Part shown: piece by piece, positions 1 through 8,028 of the stretch
Numbering within the stretch: the first letter of the stretch is position 1
Layout: each line of letters begins with the position of its first letter
Program-made: the position numbers and the translations under genes
Assembly: GCA_035505655.1 (NCBI GenBank)
Contig: DATJQP010000099.1
Coordinates: forward strand, 1 to 64,000
From: JAGVPT01 sp035505655
GTDB taxonomy: Bacteria; Bacteroidota; Ignavibacteria; UBA10030; UBA8401
DNA length: 64,000 bases
Direction: 5' to 3'
Notes under the pieces: model-generated
What the model saw: only the letters and a program-made list of their open reading frames with translations
Databases searched by the model: none
What the model was told of the DNA's origin: nothing

Positions 1-44
1 CTTGCGCCACGACCTAAGGAACAACAATGCCTGAAAATCATCAG

Positions 45-106
45 TCGAATTACCCATCAGTCCGGCAGCGGTAGTCGCCGCTAGTCTTCAATCGAATTAC
101 CATCAG
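45..106. repeat. Direct repeat pair at the left edge of the origin region
   Basis: A 15-16 bp word (TCGAATTACCCATCAG) lies at 45-60 and recurs at 92-106 with one C fewer. The flanking bases differ, so this is a short direct repeat and not a larger duplication. It lies in gene-free DNA left of the AT-rich element. Iteron-like origin repeats are possible, but two copies are weak evidence. Bases 1-44 and 107-288 show nothing else I can support. Confidence 0.5.
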
Positions 107-288
107 ATGACAAACGGCACCTAACTCCTCAACTCCATCCCCTCACGATATTTCTTCACGCCATAAAATACCACGCATCTGAAAAATCACAATTCCTGTC
201 AATCACGTCGAACTGTCTTCTCTCCATCCGTCGCCATTTCGGTCGCCTCGCACGCTTCGCCGATCCGACTATGAGGTACTACGCCCTC

Positions 289-554
289 TTATAATAATAG
301 TATTAAATAAGAAAAGAGATTAATTATAATAATATAGGCGTGCAAAGGTGGATAACAATTGTCAACGACGGTAAATCGTTTTGTTGCAGACGATTGGTTC
401 ACTCATGACTCATTGTCACGGTTATTCGTGTGTGGATAGGTTCTGATTTATCCACACGTGGACGTTGATTGGGGCAAAATTGATCCTTGCCGGAAATCTT
501 GCACACGAGCCATCCACAGCTATTCACACGAACTCCACAGGAAAATGTGGAAAA
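289..554. other. oriC: Candidate oriC: AT-rich unwinding element plus DnaA boxes
   Basis: Bases 289-336 are almost pure A/T in otherwise G+C-rich DNA, as expected of a DNA unwinding element. DnaA-box-like 9-mers follow: TTATCCACA at 448-456 (exact consensus), and on the minus strand CTATCCACA (431-439), TTATCCACC (347-355) and TTTTCCACA (546-554). A poorer match, CCATCCACA, is at 510-518. The cluster sits just past the 3' end of dnaA. Together with the boxes upstream of dnaA it resembles a bipartite origin. That replication starts here is inference. Confidence 0.7.
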
Positions 555-556
555 AG

Positions 557-584
557 AAAAGGTCCCGCTCGTGCGGAACCTTTT
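557..584 (-). terminator. Intrinsic terminator after dnaA
   Basis: A 12-bp stem with one mismatch (557-568 pairing with 573-584) closes a 4-nt loop. A-runs and T-runs on both sides let it work in either direction. It lies 28 bp beyond the dnaA stop codon, in the right place to end dnaA transcripts. Confidence 0.75.
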
Positions 585-611
585 TGTCTACGCTGAAAAA
601 GAGGATTGCGG

Positions 612-2060
612 TTAGTGGGAAGCCGCTTCGATTTTCTTCCGGACGAGATGCAGAGTCTCACGGTATTTCGTATCGACCTGCATCTGATCTTCGACCGATT
701 GGTATGCGTGGATAACGGTGCTGTGGTCGCGGCCGCCGAAGTGAAGGCCGATCGTCTTCAGGGAACAATTCGTCATCTCTTTTGCGAGGTACATCGCAAC
801 CTGCCGTGCGTTGACGATCTCCTGTTTTCTTGTCTTCGCACGGAGAAGGTCGGGCGGGATGTCAAAGAATTCTGCAACGAGCCGTTGAATCTCCTCGACA
901 TTGATGGGAGAACGGACGTTGCTGACGACGAGCCGGAGAACATCGCGGGCGAGTTCAAGGTTGATCTCACGGTTTTCGAGCGACGCTTTCGCCAGCAGGC
1001 TGATGTAGCAACCTTCGAGTTCGCGGATGTTTGAGGTGACATTCGTCGCGATGAAGTCGAGGACCTCCTGGGGGATCTCGATGTTGTCGTCTTCGCATTT
1101 CTTCCGGAGAATGGCCGTTCTTGTCTCGAGGTCCGGCGGCTGTATGTCCGCCGTCAAACCCCACTGGAAACGGGAGATCAAACGTTCATCCAACCCCTTA
1201 AGATCTTTCGGCGGTTTGTCGGATGAGAGGACAATCTGCTTCCCCATCTGATGGAGCGTGTTGAAGGTGTGGAAGAAACTATCCTGGGTCTTCTCTTTTC
1301 CGGAGAAAAACTGGATGTCGTCGACAATAAGGAGATCCATGCTCCGGTAATAGTTGGAGAACTCCCGCGTTTTGTCCGATTGGATTGCGTCGACGAACTC
1401 GATCGTGAATTTCTCGCTCGAGACATAGCAGACACGTCGTGCCTTCCCCGCTTCGAAGGCGTAGTTCCCGATTGCCTGGATCAGGTGGGTTTTGCCGAGA
1501 CCCGTTCCGCCGTAAAGAACGAGAGGGTTAAACGAAGTCCCGCCGGGGTTGTTGGAGACGGCGGATGCCGCCGCGCGCGCGAGCTGGTTGCTGTCCCCCT
1601 TGATGAAATTGCTGAACGTGTAGCGGGGATTCAAAAACGTCTTGATCGGGGGGAGGAGTACCGTGCTCTCATCCGATGGGAAGGATGCAGAACCGTGTGT
1701 GGCGGCAGCGGAAGGGACTGCGTCCGCTTTGAGCGCTGCCGTGTGGAGCTCGACCGGCAAATCCGAATCATCCGGTGGCACGACGGCATAGGTCAGCTTT
1801 GCTTCGGTGCCGAGAAGCATCGTGATAGTGGACTTGATAAGACCGCTGTAATGCTCCTCAAGCCACTCGTAAAAGAACTGACTCGGCACCTGAACAGTCA
1901 ACTCACCGTTTTCGAGCTTCGTCGGCTTGATCGGCTCGAACCAGGTCTTGAAACTCTGGTTCGGAACCTGAGACTGAATAGATGCGAGACATGCCGACCA
2001 TGTCCCTATAGCATCGCTCCCCGGAGCTGAAGTCACAACTCCTGCAAGTTGATCTTGCAT
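612..2060 (-). CDS. dnaA: Chromosomal replication initiator DnaA
   Basis: Replication initiator: it binds DnaA boxes, forms an ATP-dependent filament and melts the origin. All four domains are visible: N-terminal domain I (about 15-100), a variable linker (about 100-140), the AAA+ domain with Walker A GGTGLGKT (about 184-191) and Walker B LLIVDDIQF (about 243-251), and the C-terminal DNA-binding domain with the signature HFGGRDHSTVIHA near residue 445. The 482-residue length is normal. I chose the ATG at 2060 because GAGGAT lies just upstream; a TTG five codons earlier (2075) is the alternative. The gene is flanked on both sides by DnaA-box clusters, so autoregulation is likely. It is transcribed away from rpmH, and dnaN lies 30 kb off, so the classical dnaA-dnaN pairing is broken here. 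Confidence 0.98.
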   Translation of the reverse strand: MQDQLAGVVTSAPGSDAIGTWSACLASIQSQVPNQSFKTWFEPIKPTKLENGELTVQVPSQFFYEWLEEHYSGLIKSTITMLLGTEAKLTYAVVPPDDSDLPVELHTAALKADAVPSAAATHGSASFPSDESTVLLPPIKTFLNPRYTFSNFIKGDSNQLARAAASAVSNNPGGTSFNPLVLYGGTGLGKTHLIQAIGNYAFEAGKARRVCYVSSEKFTIEFVDAIQSDKTREFSNYYRSMDLLIVDDIQFFSGKEKTQDSFFHTFNTLHQMGKQIVLSSDKPPKDLKGLDERLISRFQWGLTADIQPPDLETRTAILRKKCEDDNIEIPQEVLDFIATNVTSNIRELEGCYISLLAKASLENREINLELARDVLRLVVSNVRSPINVEEIQRLVAEFFDIPPDLLRAKTRKQEIVNARQVAMYLAKEMTNCSLKTIGLHFGGRDHSTVIHAYQSVEDQMQVDTKYRETLHLVRKKIEAASH

Positions 2061-2084
2061 ACTAATCCTCAACAACTTAGAGAA

Positions 2085-2329
2085 TTATCAACACCATTAA
2101 GGGAGTTGTTAACAATGTTATCAACACCCAGGAATTCCAATAAATAATCAGTTAAGACCAATCCGAAAAATATCCACATGAAGCAACCATGTATAAGCCG
2201 TTGACAATAGGCCCTCCACCGAACTTGTATACTACTTATCAACAAACCCACAAGCGTCGATCTTCGGTCGAAAAGACAGGATGATTCGACGAGCAGGCAA
2301 GCCCAAAAGTTATCAACATGTTGTTCACA
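2085..2329. other. DnaA-box cluster upstream of dnaA
   Basis: Four exact copies of TTATCAACA lie at 2085-2093, 2118-2126, 2236-2244 and 2310-2318, all on the plus strand. ATATCCACA (2170-2178) and TTGTTCACA (2321-2329) add to the cluster. TTATCAACA differs from the consensus box by one base. The region would serve dnaA autoregulation and may be the second half of a bipartite oriC. The boxes on the other side of dnaA are mostly of the TCCACA type, so the two halves use different variants. Confidence 0.7.
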
Positions 2330-2876
2330 GGGATCCCCGCCACACGGACGTGTTGAATATTACAGTACAAAGATTGGGGTTGTCAAGATCTATTTTAAAA
2401 AATCGCACTCGCAGGAGGATTTTGAGACGGGGGATGCTCTGAAAAAAGAATTGATTGGCGGAGATCATGCCGCGTGATGAGTCCGAGTGCCCTTGCTCGA
2501 ACGTTTGAGCGCCCCAGACGTTTGATCACCGAAGGATGCCGGTTGCGGGCGGCAACGAGGCCTTCCCAGGAGATTCGCTATGCGCTCAGAAGCCCTTGTG
2601 GGAATCGAGAAAATTGCTCTTTGCTGGCGCGGAAATATCGCTCGGTAACCGATGAATGCTGGACTTCTAGTGGATAGGTCGCTACCGGAAAAGAGCTTTT
2701 GTTTCTTCCGATTCTCCCTTTCCGCGACAAAGGTTCAAGCGATCGGATCGCCGATAAAGAGAGAACGGTATCTCTTATTGTCTCCTGTTGATAATAACTT
2801 TGAAAGGGAGCCGGAATAGGGAGCAGGCATCGATCCTGATACATGCATCGGTCCGTCTCCAGGTTCAAATATTCCC
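2330..2876. other. Non-coding stretch between dnaA and rpmH
   Basis: About 550 bases with no convincing gene. Bases 2350-2405 are AT-rich. The longest reading frame on the minus strand runs across rpmH and has no recognisable protein. I found no tRNA or known small RNA fold. The only clear signal is the rpmH promoter at the right end. Confidence 0.5.
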
Positions 2877-2908
2877 TTGAATGTAAGCCCCCTTTTGAGT
2901 AGATTAAT
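2877..2908 (+). promoter_or_regulatory. Promoter of rpmH, Bacteroidota type
   Basis: TTG at 2877-2879, a 20-bp spacer, then TAGATTAAT at 2900-2908. This is the same arrangement seen upstream of many genes in this window. The predicted transcript starts near 2912, upstream of a terminator-like hairpin. Confidence 0.65.
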
Positions 2909-2933
2909 GTCGCTCTATGAATTGAACCGAGCG

Positions 2934-2968
2934 AAAAAGGATTGCCCCAATCACGGCAACCCTTTTTT
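2934..2968 (+). terminator. Terminator or attenuator in the rpmH leader
   Basis: A 12-bp stem with one A/C mismatch (2934-2946 with 2955-2967) closes an 8-nt loop and ends in six T. It lies after the predicted rpmH promoter and 26 bp before the rpmH start codon. Transcripts from that promoter must therefore pass it. It could attenuate rpmH, or simply stop upstream transcription if the true promoter is further downstream. Confidence 0.6.
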
Positions 2969-2994
2969 GTTTGCAAAGTATCCGGAGACCCCCG

Positions 2995-3141
2995 ATGAAA
3001 CGCACATACCAGCCGCACAGGCGGAAGCGCAAAAACACCCACGGCTTTCGGGAACGAATGTCGACCAAGAACGGCCGCAAGGTCCTATCCCGTCGACGGG
3101 CCAAGGGACGGCATAAGCTGAGCGTGAGCGACGAAGGTTAA
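2995..3141 (+). CDS. rpmH: 50S ribosomal protein L34
   Basis: L34 is a small, very basic protein of the large ribosomal subunit. The 48-residue product starts MKRTYQPHRRKRK and carries the family core HGFRERM and GRKVLSRRRAKGRHKLS. It ends in a short acidic tail (SVSDEG), slightly longer than the usual 44-46 residues. GGAG lies 9 bases before the ATG. It heads the conserved rpmH-rnpA-yidD-yidC cluster; rnpA begins 69 bp downstream. A promoter and a terminator-like hairpin lie in its leader. Confidence 0.97.
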   Translation: MKRTYQPHRRKRKNTHGFRERMSTKNGRKVLSRRRAKGRHKLSVSDEG

Positions 3142-3210
3142 GCGGACCGCTTTTCTTCTCCAGTCGTACCATCCTCCCCGGGCGGCCGTCCGTCAACAAA
3201 GGTATTCCGT

Positions 3211-3618
3211 GTGCAAAACACGCTCAAGAAATCCGAGATTCTTCGCGGCTACTCCGTCTTCTCAGACATCCTCAAATCCGGGGAGCTTATTCAAGGTCGG
3301 GGTCTCCGCTGTTATTTCAGGATGGTACCTCCCGACAGGATCGATGCGGGAGTCGTCGCGGGGTTTGCCGTCCCGCGCAAGGAGGTCCCGCTGGCAGTGG
3401 ATCGAAACAGACTCAAACGGCTGATGCGCGAGGCGTACCGCCTGAACAAATCCGCCATTAATGATACAATGCGTGCCCGCGAGGCGGGGCTTCAGATTGT
3501 CCTCCTCTTCAGAAAGAAAAAAGACCAGAACGTGCGACTGATCCGATTCACGGAGGTCGAAAGCTCGATGATCGAATTGTTGGATCAACTCAATTCGCAG
3601 GTGCGTGGATCCGCATGA
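3211..3618 (+). CDS. rnpA: Ribonuclease P protein component
   Basis: Protein subunit of RNase P, which with the catalytic RNA trims tRNA 5' ends. The 135-residue product has the family signature RNRLKRLMREAYR at 65-77 (RNR motif) and the usual amphipathic, basic composition. It starts with GTG at 3211; no better start lies nearby. The gene follows rpmH and overlaps yidD by four bases (ATGA), so the two are probably translationally coupled. The RNA subunit gene is not in the window. Confidence 0.96.
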   Translation: MQNTLKKSEILRGYSVFSDILKSGELIQGRGLRCYFRMVPPDRIDAGVVAGFAVPRKEVPLAVDRNRLKRLMREAYRLNKSAINDTMRAREAGLQIVLLFRKKKDQNVRLIRFTEVESSMIELLDQLNSQVRGSA

Positions 3619-3827
3619 ACCGCATTTTCATAGGACTTGTCCGTCTCTACCAGATCCTCATCTCCCCGATGCTGCCGCCAAACACTTGCCGGTACTACCC
3701 GACCTGTTCGCAGTACGCGATCGACGCGCTGAGGGAGTACGGGGCATGGAAAGGATGCTGGATGGCGGTACGGAGAATCGGCCGGTGCCACCCGTGGCAT
3801 GAGGGGGGCTATGACCCCGTTCGGTAG
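3615..3827 (+). CDS. yidD: Membrane protein insertion efficiency factor YidD
   Basis: A 70-residue protein that helps YidC insert membrane proteins, acting at the inner face of the cytoplasmic membrane. It has the family core: an amphipathic N-terminal helix (IGLVRLYQILISPML), CRYYPTCSQYA with C25 and C31, and the C-terminal RCHPWHEGGYDPV. Length is normal. Its ATG overlaps the rnpA stop, and yidC starts 39 bp after it, matching the widespread gene order. Confidence 0.96.
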   Translation: MNRIFIGLVRLYQILISPMLPPNTCRYYPTCSQYAIDALREYGAWKGCWMAVRRIGRCHPWHEGGYDPVR

Positions 3828-3866
3828 GATGAACAACGATGCACTCTGACCCGGAGCAGGAAGTCA

Positions 3867-5666
3867 ATGGATAAACAAACCACGTTCGGCTTTGTTCTCA
3901 TCGCCCTCGTGTTGATGATCTGGATGTGGTGGAGCTCGCCGCGTCCCTCGCAGCATCCTGCCGCCAAAGAAAACACGGAGCAGCGGAGCGATTCGCTTCA
4001 GGCCCCACCGCAAGCTCAGCCGAAGGTGGAACCGAAGACGGCTCCGGAACAATCAACGCCTGCTGAAGCGGACACGCTTGGCAAGTTCTTTGCCCGGTCG
4101 GCGACCGGCACCGAACAGTTCATCACGATCGAGACCGATCTCTACACCGCGGTGGTGTCGACGAAAGGGGCGGTCATCCGCTCCTTCGAGCTCAAGAAAT
4201 ACAAGACGTGGGACCAGTATCCGGTTCAGCTCGTCGAGAATACGGCAGTGGGGGATTTCAGCCTTCTCTTCAACACGACCGACGGGAAACTCATCAACAC
4301 AAAGGGGCTCTATTTTCACCCCGCTACCGCAACTTCCGGCGCGAGGCTCGTCCACAACGACGAGTATTCCGTCGACCTCATCCTCCAAACACCGACCGGC
4401 CGCATCGTCAAGACGCTTCAGTTCAAGAATGGAAGCTATTCGATCGGAGTTACGGTAACGATGGAAGGGATGGGGGATGTCATCGCGAACTACGAGTATC
4501 AGGTGATCTGGGAGAACGGGCTCCGGTATGTCGAGCACAACAGCATCGACGAATCGCGGCAGGCGCAGGCGTACTTCTATGCCGGCGGGGAGGTGAGCTC
4601 AATCGACGCCTCGAAGCCGGGAGAGAATCCGGTCTCGAACACGAGCGGGGTCACCGATTGGGTGGCGACGAGGAACAAGTACTTCGCCGTGGCGCTCCTT
4701 TCGGAGGACAAGAAGGCGAACGGCGCATACCTCGAGGGGAAGTGCGAGAACGCCCCCGACCACGGCATCGTCGAGCACTATTCGATCGGCCTCAAGGTGC
4801 CGTACAAGGACGGCGCCGAAGAAACGACGAAGTTTACGCTTTTCATCGGGCCCCTCGACTACGACATCATCACCGGGTACGGGCGCGGGCTCGAACACAT
4901 CATGAGCCTCGGGTGGTCGTGGATTCGTCCGATCACCGAATACCTCTTTATTCCGCTCTTCAAGTTTCTCCGCCTCTTCATCTCGAACTTCGGCATCGTC
5001 ATCATCGTCTTCTCGATCGTCGTCAAGGTTGCGCTCCATCCGCTGACCCGGAGCAGCATGAAATCGATGAAGAAGATGCAGGCTCTTCAGCCGTTGATGG
5101 AGGAGATCCGGACGAAGTACAAGGACGACCCGAATCAGATGAACGTCCAGATCATGAAGCTCTACAAGGACTACGGCGTGAACCCGGCGGGCGGGTGTTT
5201 GCCGTTCGTCTTCCAGCTGCCGATCCTTTACGCGCTCTACGCCCTCTTTGCCAACTCGATCGAGCTCCGGCAGGCGAACTTCGTCTGGTGGATCAAAGAC
5301 CTCTCGGTGCCGGACGTCGTCGTGGAGCTCCCGTTCACCATTCCCTTCTTCGGCGTCCACAACCTGAGCGGCCTGGCCCTCATGATGGGCATTACGATGT
5401 TCATCCAGCAGAAGATGACGGTGAACGACCCGCGTCAGAAGGCGATGGTCTGGATGATGCCGGTGATGATGACGCTCCTCTTCAACAGCCTCCCGTCGGG
5501 GCTCAACCTGTACTATTTCGTCTTCAACCTTCTCGCGATCGGACAGCAGATGTTCATCAACAAGCAGCACGACAACGTCCCGCTCCAGAAGGTGCCGGAG
5601 AAGAAAAGGTCCGGCGGCATCATGAACGCGCTTGCGAAGAACCTCCCCAAACCGCCAAAGAAGTAA
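3867..5666 (+). CDS. yidC: Membrane protein insertase YidC
   Basis: Insertase of the Oxa1/YidC/Alb3 family; it inserts proteins into the cytoplasmic membrane alone or with Sec. The 599 residues show the Gram-negative layout: an N-terminal membrane segment (about 8-24), a Pro/Lys/Glu-rich linker, a large periplasmic beta domain (about 75-340), then the conserved insertase core from about 360. The core includes VKVALHPLTRSSMKSMKKMQ, a cytoplasmic helical hairpin (LQPLMEEIRTKYKDDPNQMN), and PAGGCLPFVFQLPILYALY. The C-terminal tail is Lys/Pro-rich, possibly for ribosome contact. AGGAAG precedes the ATG. A strong bidirectional terminator follows. Confidence 0.98.
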   Translation: MDKQTTFGFVLIALVLMIWMWWSSPRPSQHPAAKENTEQRSDSLQAPPQAQPKVEPKTAPEQSTPAEADTLGKFFARSATGTEQFITIETDLYTAVVSTKGAVIRSFELKKYKTWDQYPVQLVENTAVGDFSLLFNTTDGKLINTKGLYFHPATATSGARLVHNDEYSVDLILQTPTGRIVKTLQFKNGSYSIGVTVTMEGMGDVIANYEYQVIWENGLRYVEHNSIDESRQAQAYFYAGGEVSSIDASKPGENPVSNTSGVTDWVATRNKYFAVALLSEDKKANGAYLEGKCENAPDHGIVEHYSIGLKVPYKDGAEETTKFTLFIGPLDYDIITGYGRGLEHIMSLGWSWIRPITEYLFIPLFKFLRLFISNFGIVIIVFSIVVKVALHPLTRSSMKSMKKMQALQPLMEEIRTKYKDDPNQMNVQIMKLYKDYGVNPAGGCLPFVFQLPILYALYALFANSIELRQANFVWWIKDLSVPDVVVELPFTIPFFGVHNLSGLALMMGITMFIQQKMTVNDPRQKAMVWMMPVMMTLLFNSLPSGLNLYYFVFNLLAIGQQMFINKQHDNVPLQKVPEKKRSGGIMNALAKNLPKPPKK

Positions 5667-5700
5667 CGCGGCCGGAACGACAACGGCCTTCGGTGTACAA

Positions 5701-5737
5701 CAAAAGAGGATCCGCACATCGTACGGATCCTCTTTTG
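5701..5737. terminator. Bidirectional terminator after yidC
   Basis: A perfect 14-bp stem (5701-5714 with 5724-5737) closes a 9-nt loop, with CAAAAGAG at one end and CTCTTTTG at the other. It lies between the convergent yidC (plus) and the duplicated membrane protein gene (minus) and can serve both. Confidence 0.9.
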
Positions 5738-5759
5738 GTAGGGAGCTCTCGTCAGAGGG

Positions 5760-6542
5760 CTACGCCGTCTTCCCCTGCTTCGCCTCCTTGCGTTTCTGCA
5801 TCTCTTCCCCGATCCATCCTCCCACAAAGGAAAGAATGAAGCCTCCCGTCAGGCCGATGGCGATGATCTCCGGGTCAAGAATCGTGATGGCTCCAAGCCC
5901 GTAGTAGATGAAGAGGAAGTTGAGGATGACGCCGAGGACCCCGGCAAGGGCGGCTTCCTTGATCGTCACGCCAGGAGACTTGTAACCGACGATGATCCCG
6001 GCAACGATGAAGCTTGCCCCGAGCGAGATAAGAATTCCCGCAACGCCGAACCGGAGGAGTGCGAAAAGGCCGTAGACAAAGATGTTGTTGAGGATGAAGG
6101 CAACGACCGTTCCCGCGATAACCCAGGCCCACTCAAACCCTCCGACGGTCCTGGTCTCGGCGGCTCGTTCCTGCGAACCCTGGAGTTCCTCACCGACCCA
6201 TCCTCCGAGAAGGGAAAGAAGGAATCCGAGAAACGGCGCGGCGATCATCTGGCCTTTGGGTGGATTATAATCGAACACATAGTGAAGGATCCCCAGGGTA
6301 AGGATCATTGCGAAGACGCCTCCGATGGCAGGCTCCTTGATCGTGTATCCGGGAGACTTATACCCGATAACGATTCCCATGATGACGAACGAAAGCAGAC
6401 CGATGAACAGAGGGATATAAAACGTGTGGAACATGTCGGACATGATCTGAAAGAGGAAGGTAGCGAGCACGACTCCGACAATGGTTCCGATGCCGATCCA
6501 TTTCCATTGCAAGCCGGTGCTTTCCGGGGATTCTGTTGCCAT
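5760..6542 (-). CDS. Multi-pass membrane protein with internal duplication, function unknown
   Basis: I do not recognise this 260-residue family. It is mostly hydrophobic, with roughly eight predicted membrane segments, and is made of two similar halves. The motif GYKSPGYTIKEPAIGGV near residue 60 recurs as GYKSPGVTIKEAALAGV near 187. GGWVGEELQ near 113 recurs as GGWIGEEMQ near 242. Each half reads: two membrane helices, the GYKSPG loop, two more helices, then an acidic GEE(L/M)Q end. The N- and C-termini are charged (cytoplasmic?). The layout suggests an antiparallel or repeat-built membrane domain. It is monocistronic, ends at the yidC terminator, and AAGGAGG lies just before its ATG. A weak TTG-N20-GACATTTT promoter lies at 6598-6629. 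Confidence 0.85.
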   Translation of the reverse strand: MATESPESTGLQWKWIGIGTIVGVVLATFLFQIMSDMFHTFYIPLFIGLLSFVIMGIVIGYKSPGYTIKEPAIGGVFAMILTLGILHYVFDYNPPKGQMIAAPFLGFLLSLLGGWVGEELQGSQERAAETRTVGGFEWAWVIAGTVVAFILNNIFVYGLFALLRFGVAGILISLGASFIVAGIIVGYKSPGVTIKEAALAGVLGVILNFLFIYYGLGAITILDPEIIAIGLTGGFILSFVGGWIGEEMQKRKEAKQGKTA

Positions 6543-6888
6543 GAGACCTCCTTAGCGCGGGGTTGAGAGCAGAGGGGTGAAGGCTCCAACGACCGGAGAA
6601 AATGTCTTGATTTTAATCCTCAAAGTCAAGGAATCGGTACGGGGGAAGATGTGAGGCGGGAGGCGGCAGACAGGAGGCACGCAAGACCGGGGGGTGATCG
6701 AGGAGCAGCTTCGAGCTCCTAGCTCGGTTTGTTACTCCTGAAGTGTCCGGTATCGCCCTCCACGGATTGAGCGGGTCCTGACCGCGAGAAAAAACTTGCC
6801 GAAAACAGTTCACCCCATTGTTCTCAAGTACCGACAAAAACGTCCGCCGTCTCCAACCGCGGAAACATCGCATCCCGAAGGGCACCGT
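6543..6888. other. Intergenic region with heptamers and hairpins
   Basis: Gene-free. It holds an imperfect inverted repeat at 6606-6630 (CTTGATTTT with AAAGTCAAG), a heptamer tract at 6653-6687 and a small stem at 6701-6720 (AGGAGC with GCTCCT). None of the stems is followed by a clear T-run in the minus direction, so I cannot assign a terminator for the upstream minus-strand gene. Confidence 0.5.
6653..6687. repeat. Heptanucleotide repeat tract, 5 units
   Basis: Five 7-base units in phase: GAGGCGG, GAGGCGG, CAGACAG, GAGGCAC, GCAAGAC. It belongs to the degenerate heptamer family described for the gyrB-gyrA gap. Units are diverged, so the exact limits are uncertain. Confidence 0.55.
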
Positions 6889-8013
6889 CTATGCCCTGAT
6901 GAACCAGCCCTTCTTCCATAACGCGAGGGCAAAAAGAAACATGAAAAGAACGTAACATACCGCGAAGATCAGCGACGCGTTGACCGGACTTGCCAGCGGG
7001 AGGAAGAGCGATCGGAAGATGCGTTCCTGGAGAGAGACGAGCGTCCCGTCGCTCATCCTGAAGACGATCACCGAGTCGATCAGCTTCGCGAGAAACTCCG
7101 AGAGCGTGTAGACCGCGATAGCGTTCATCCCGAAGATGACGAACGGAGTCGCCCACCGTCGGTACCGCCGGACGTCGATGAGCCAATAAAAGGTCGCGAA
7201 GCAGACAAGAGCCCACCCCGCCATGAAAACGGCGTACGACGAGGTCCAGATACTCTTGTTGATGGGAAGCCACATGTCGAGGATCGCGCCAAGAAGGAGG
7301 AGGGCGTTTCCCGCGACGAACATCCAGGCTGTTTTCTCCTCCTTCGTCCGATTCCCGCGAAGGAAGCCCCCCGTGAGAACGCCGAAAAGGGTCGTTCCGA
7401 TCGCCGGAAGCGTGCTGACGATTCCCTCCGGATCCCACGTCCTCGTCTGACCCCACATGTGTCCGGTAAGTACGAGCCGGTCCACATACGCTGAGAAATT
7501 GTTTCCCCGCTCAAGGAGCCCGGTTCCGATCCCGGGTGCCGGCACAAGCTTCATGATGACCCAGTACGAGGCCAGGAGAGCGACGAGCCAGACGACTCTT
7601 CCCCGGCTGCCCTTTGTCGTCATCATGATGAGAGAGGCGGCGAGGTAGCAGACCGCGATGCGTTGAAGAACGCCGGGAATACGGATGGTGGAAAGGTCCA
7701 ACGAGGGAAAGCCCGCGAGAAACAGGCCGATCGCGAAAATAATCGCGGAGCGCTTGAGTGCCTGAAGGAGGATTACTTTTCGCGAAACTCCCCGCTCCAG
7801 CCGGCCCCCGAGCGACATCGTCATTGCAACCCCGACAATCCAGAGAAAGAACGGGAAGATCCAGTCGGTGAAGGTCCAGCCGTTCCACCCGGCATGCTCG
7901 AGCTGAGGATAGATCGCGCTCCAGGTCCCGGGATTGTTCACGAGAATCATCCCCGCAATGGTCGCCCCCCGGAATGCATCGAGGGAAACAAGGCGTTCGT
8001 GCGATGGAGCCAT
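6889..8013 (-). CDS. Heparan-alpha-glucosaminide acetyltransferase-like membrane protein (DUF5009/COG4299)
   Basis: A polytopic membrane protein of 374 residues, about ten hydrophobic segments. The N-terminal RLVSLDAFRGATIAGMILVNNPG is the hallmark of the YeiB/HGSNAT-like superfamily, and the following WNGWTFTDWIFPFFLWIVG fits COG4299. Relatives include lysosomal heparan acetyltransferase and bacterial NagX; they are thought to move acetyl groups onto amino sugars across the membrane. The substrate here is not shown by the sequence. The start lies 15 bp after the stop of the secreted GH13 gene, so the two are probably one operon and may act on the same glycan. Start chosen at the ATG that gives the complete superfamily motif. 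Confidence 0.85.
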   Translation of the reverse strand: MAPSHERLVSLDAFRGATIAGMILVNNPGTWSAIYPQLEHAGWNGWTFTDWIFPFFLWIVGVAMTMSLGGRLERGVSRKVILLQALKRSAIIFAIGLFLAGFPSLDLSTIRIPGVLQRIAVCYLAASLIMMTTKGSRGRVVWLVALLASYWVIMKLVPAPGIGTGLLERGNNFSAYVDRLVLTGHMWGQTRTWDPEGIVSTLPAIGTTLFGVLTGGFLRGNRTKEEKTAWMFVAGNALLLLGAILDMWLPINKSIWTSSYAVFMAGWALVCFATFYWLIDVRRYRRWATPFVIFGMNAIAVYTLSEFLAKLIDSVIVFRMSDGTLVSLQERIFRSLFLPLASPVNASLIFAVCYVLFMFLFALALWKKGWFIRA

Positions 8014-8028
8014 TGGATCACCGCGAAA

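Noticed and set aside
2471..2501. Hammerhead-ribozyme-like string (TGATGAG, stem, CGAAC)
   Set aside because: The first core C is G and the GAAA is GAAC; the stems do not form properly.
2578..3042. 154-residue reading frame on the minus strand
   Set aside because: It runs through the start of rpmH and has no protein-like motifs.
4208..5839. 543-residue plus-strand frame inside yidC
   Set aside because: Out-of-frame shadow of yidC, extremely Arg-rich, with no homology.
6613..6885. 90-residue minus-strand frame after the acyltransferase-like gene
   Set aside because: It partly translates the heptamer tract and has no motif; treated as non-coding.
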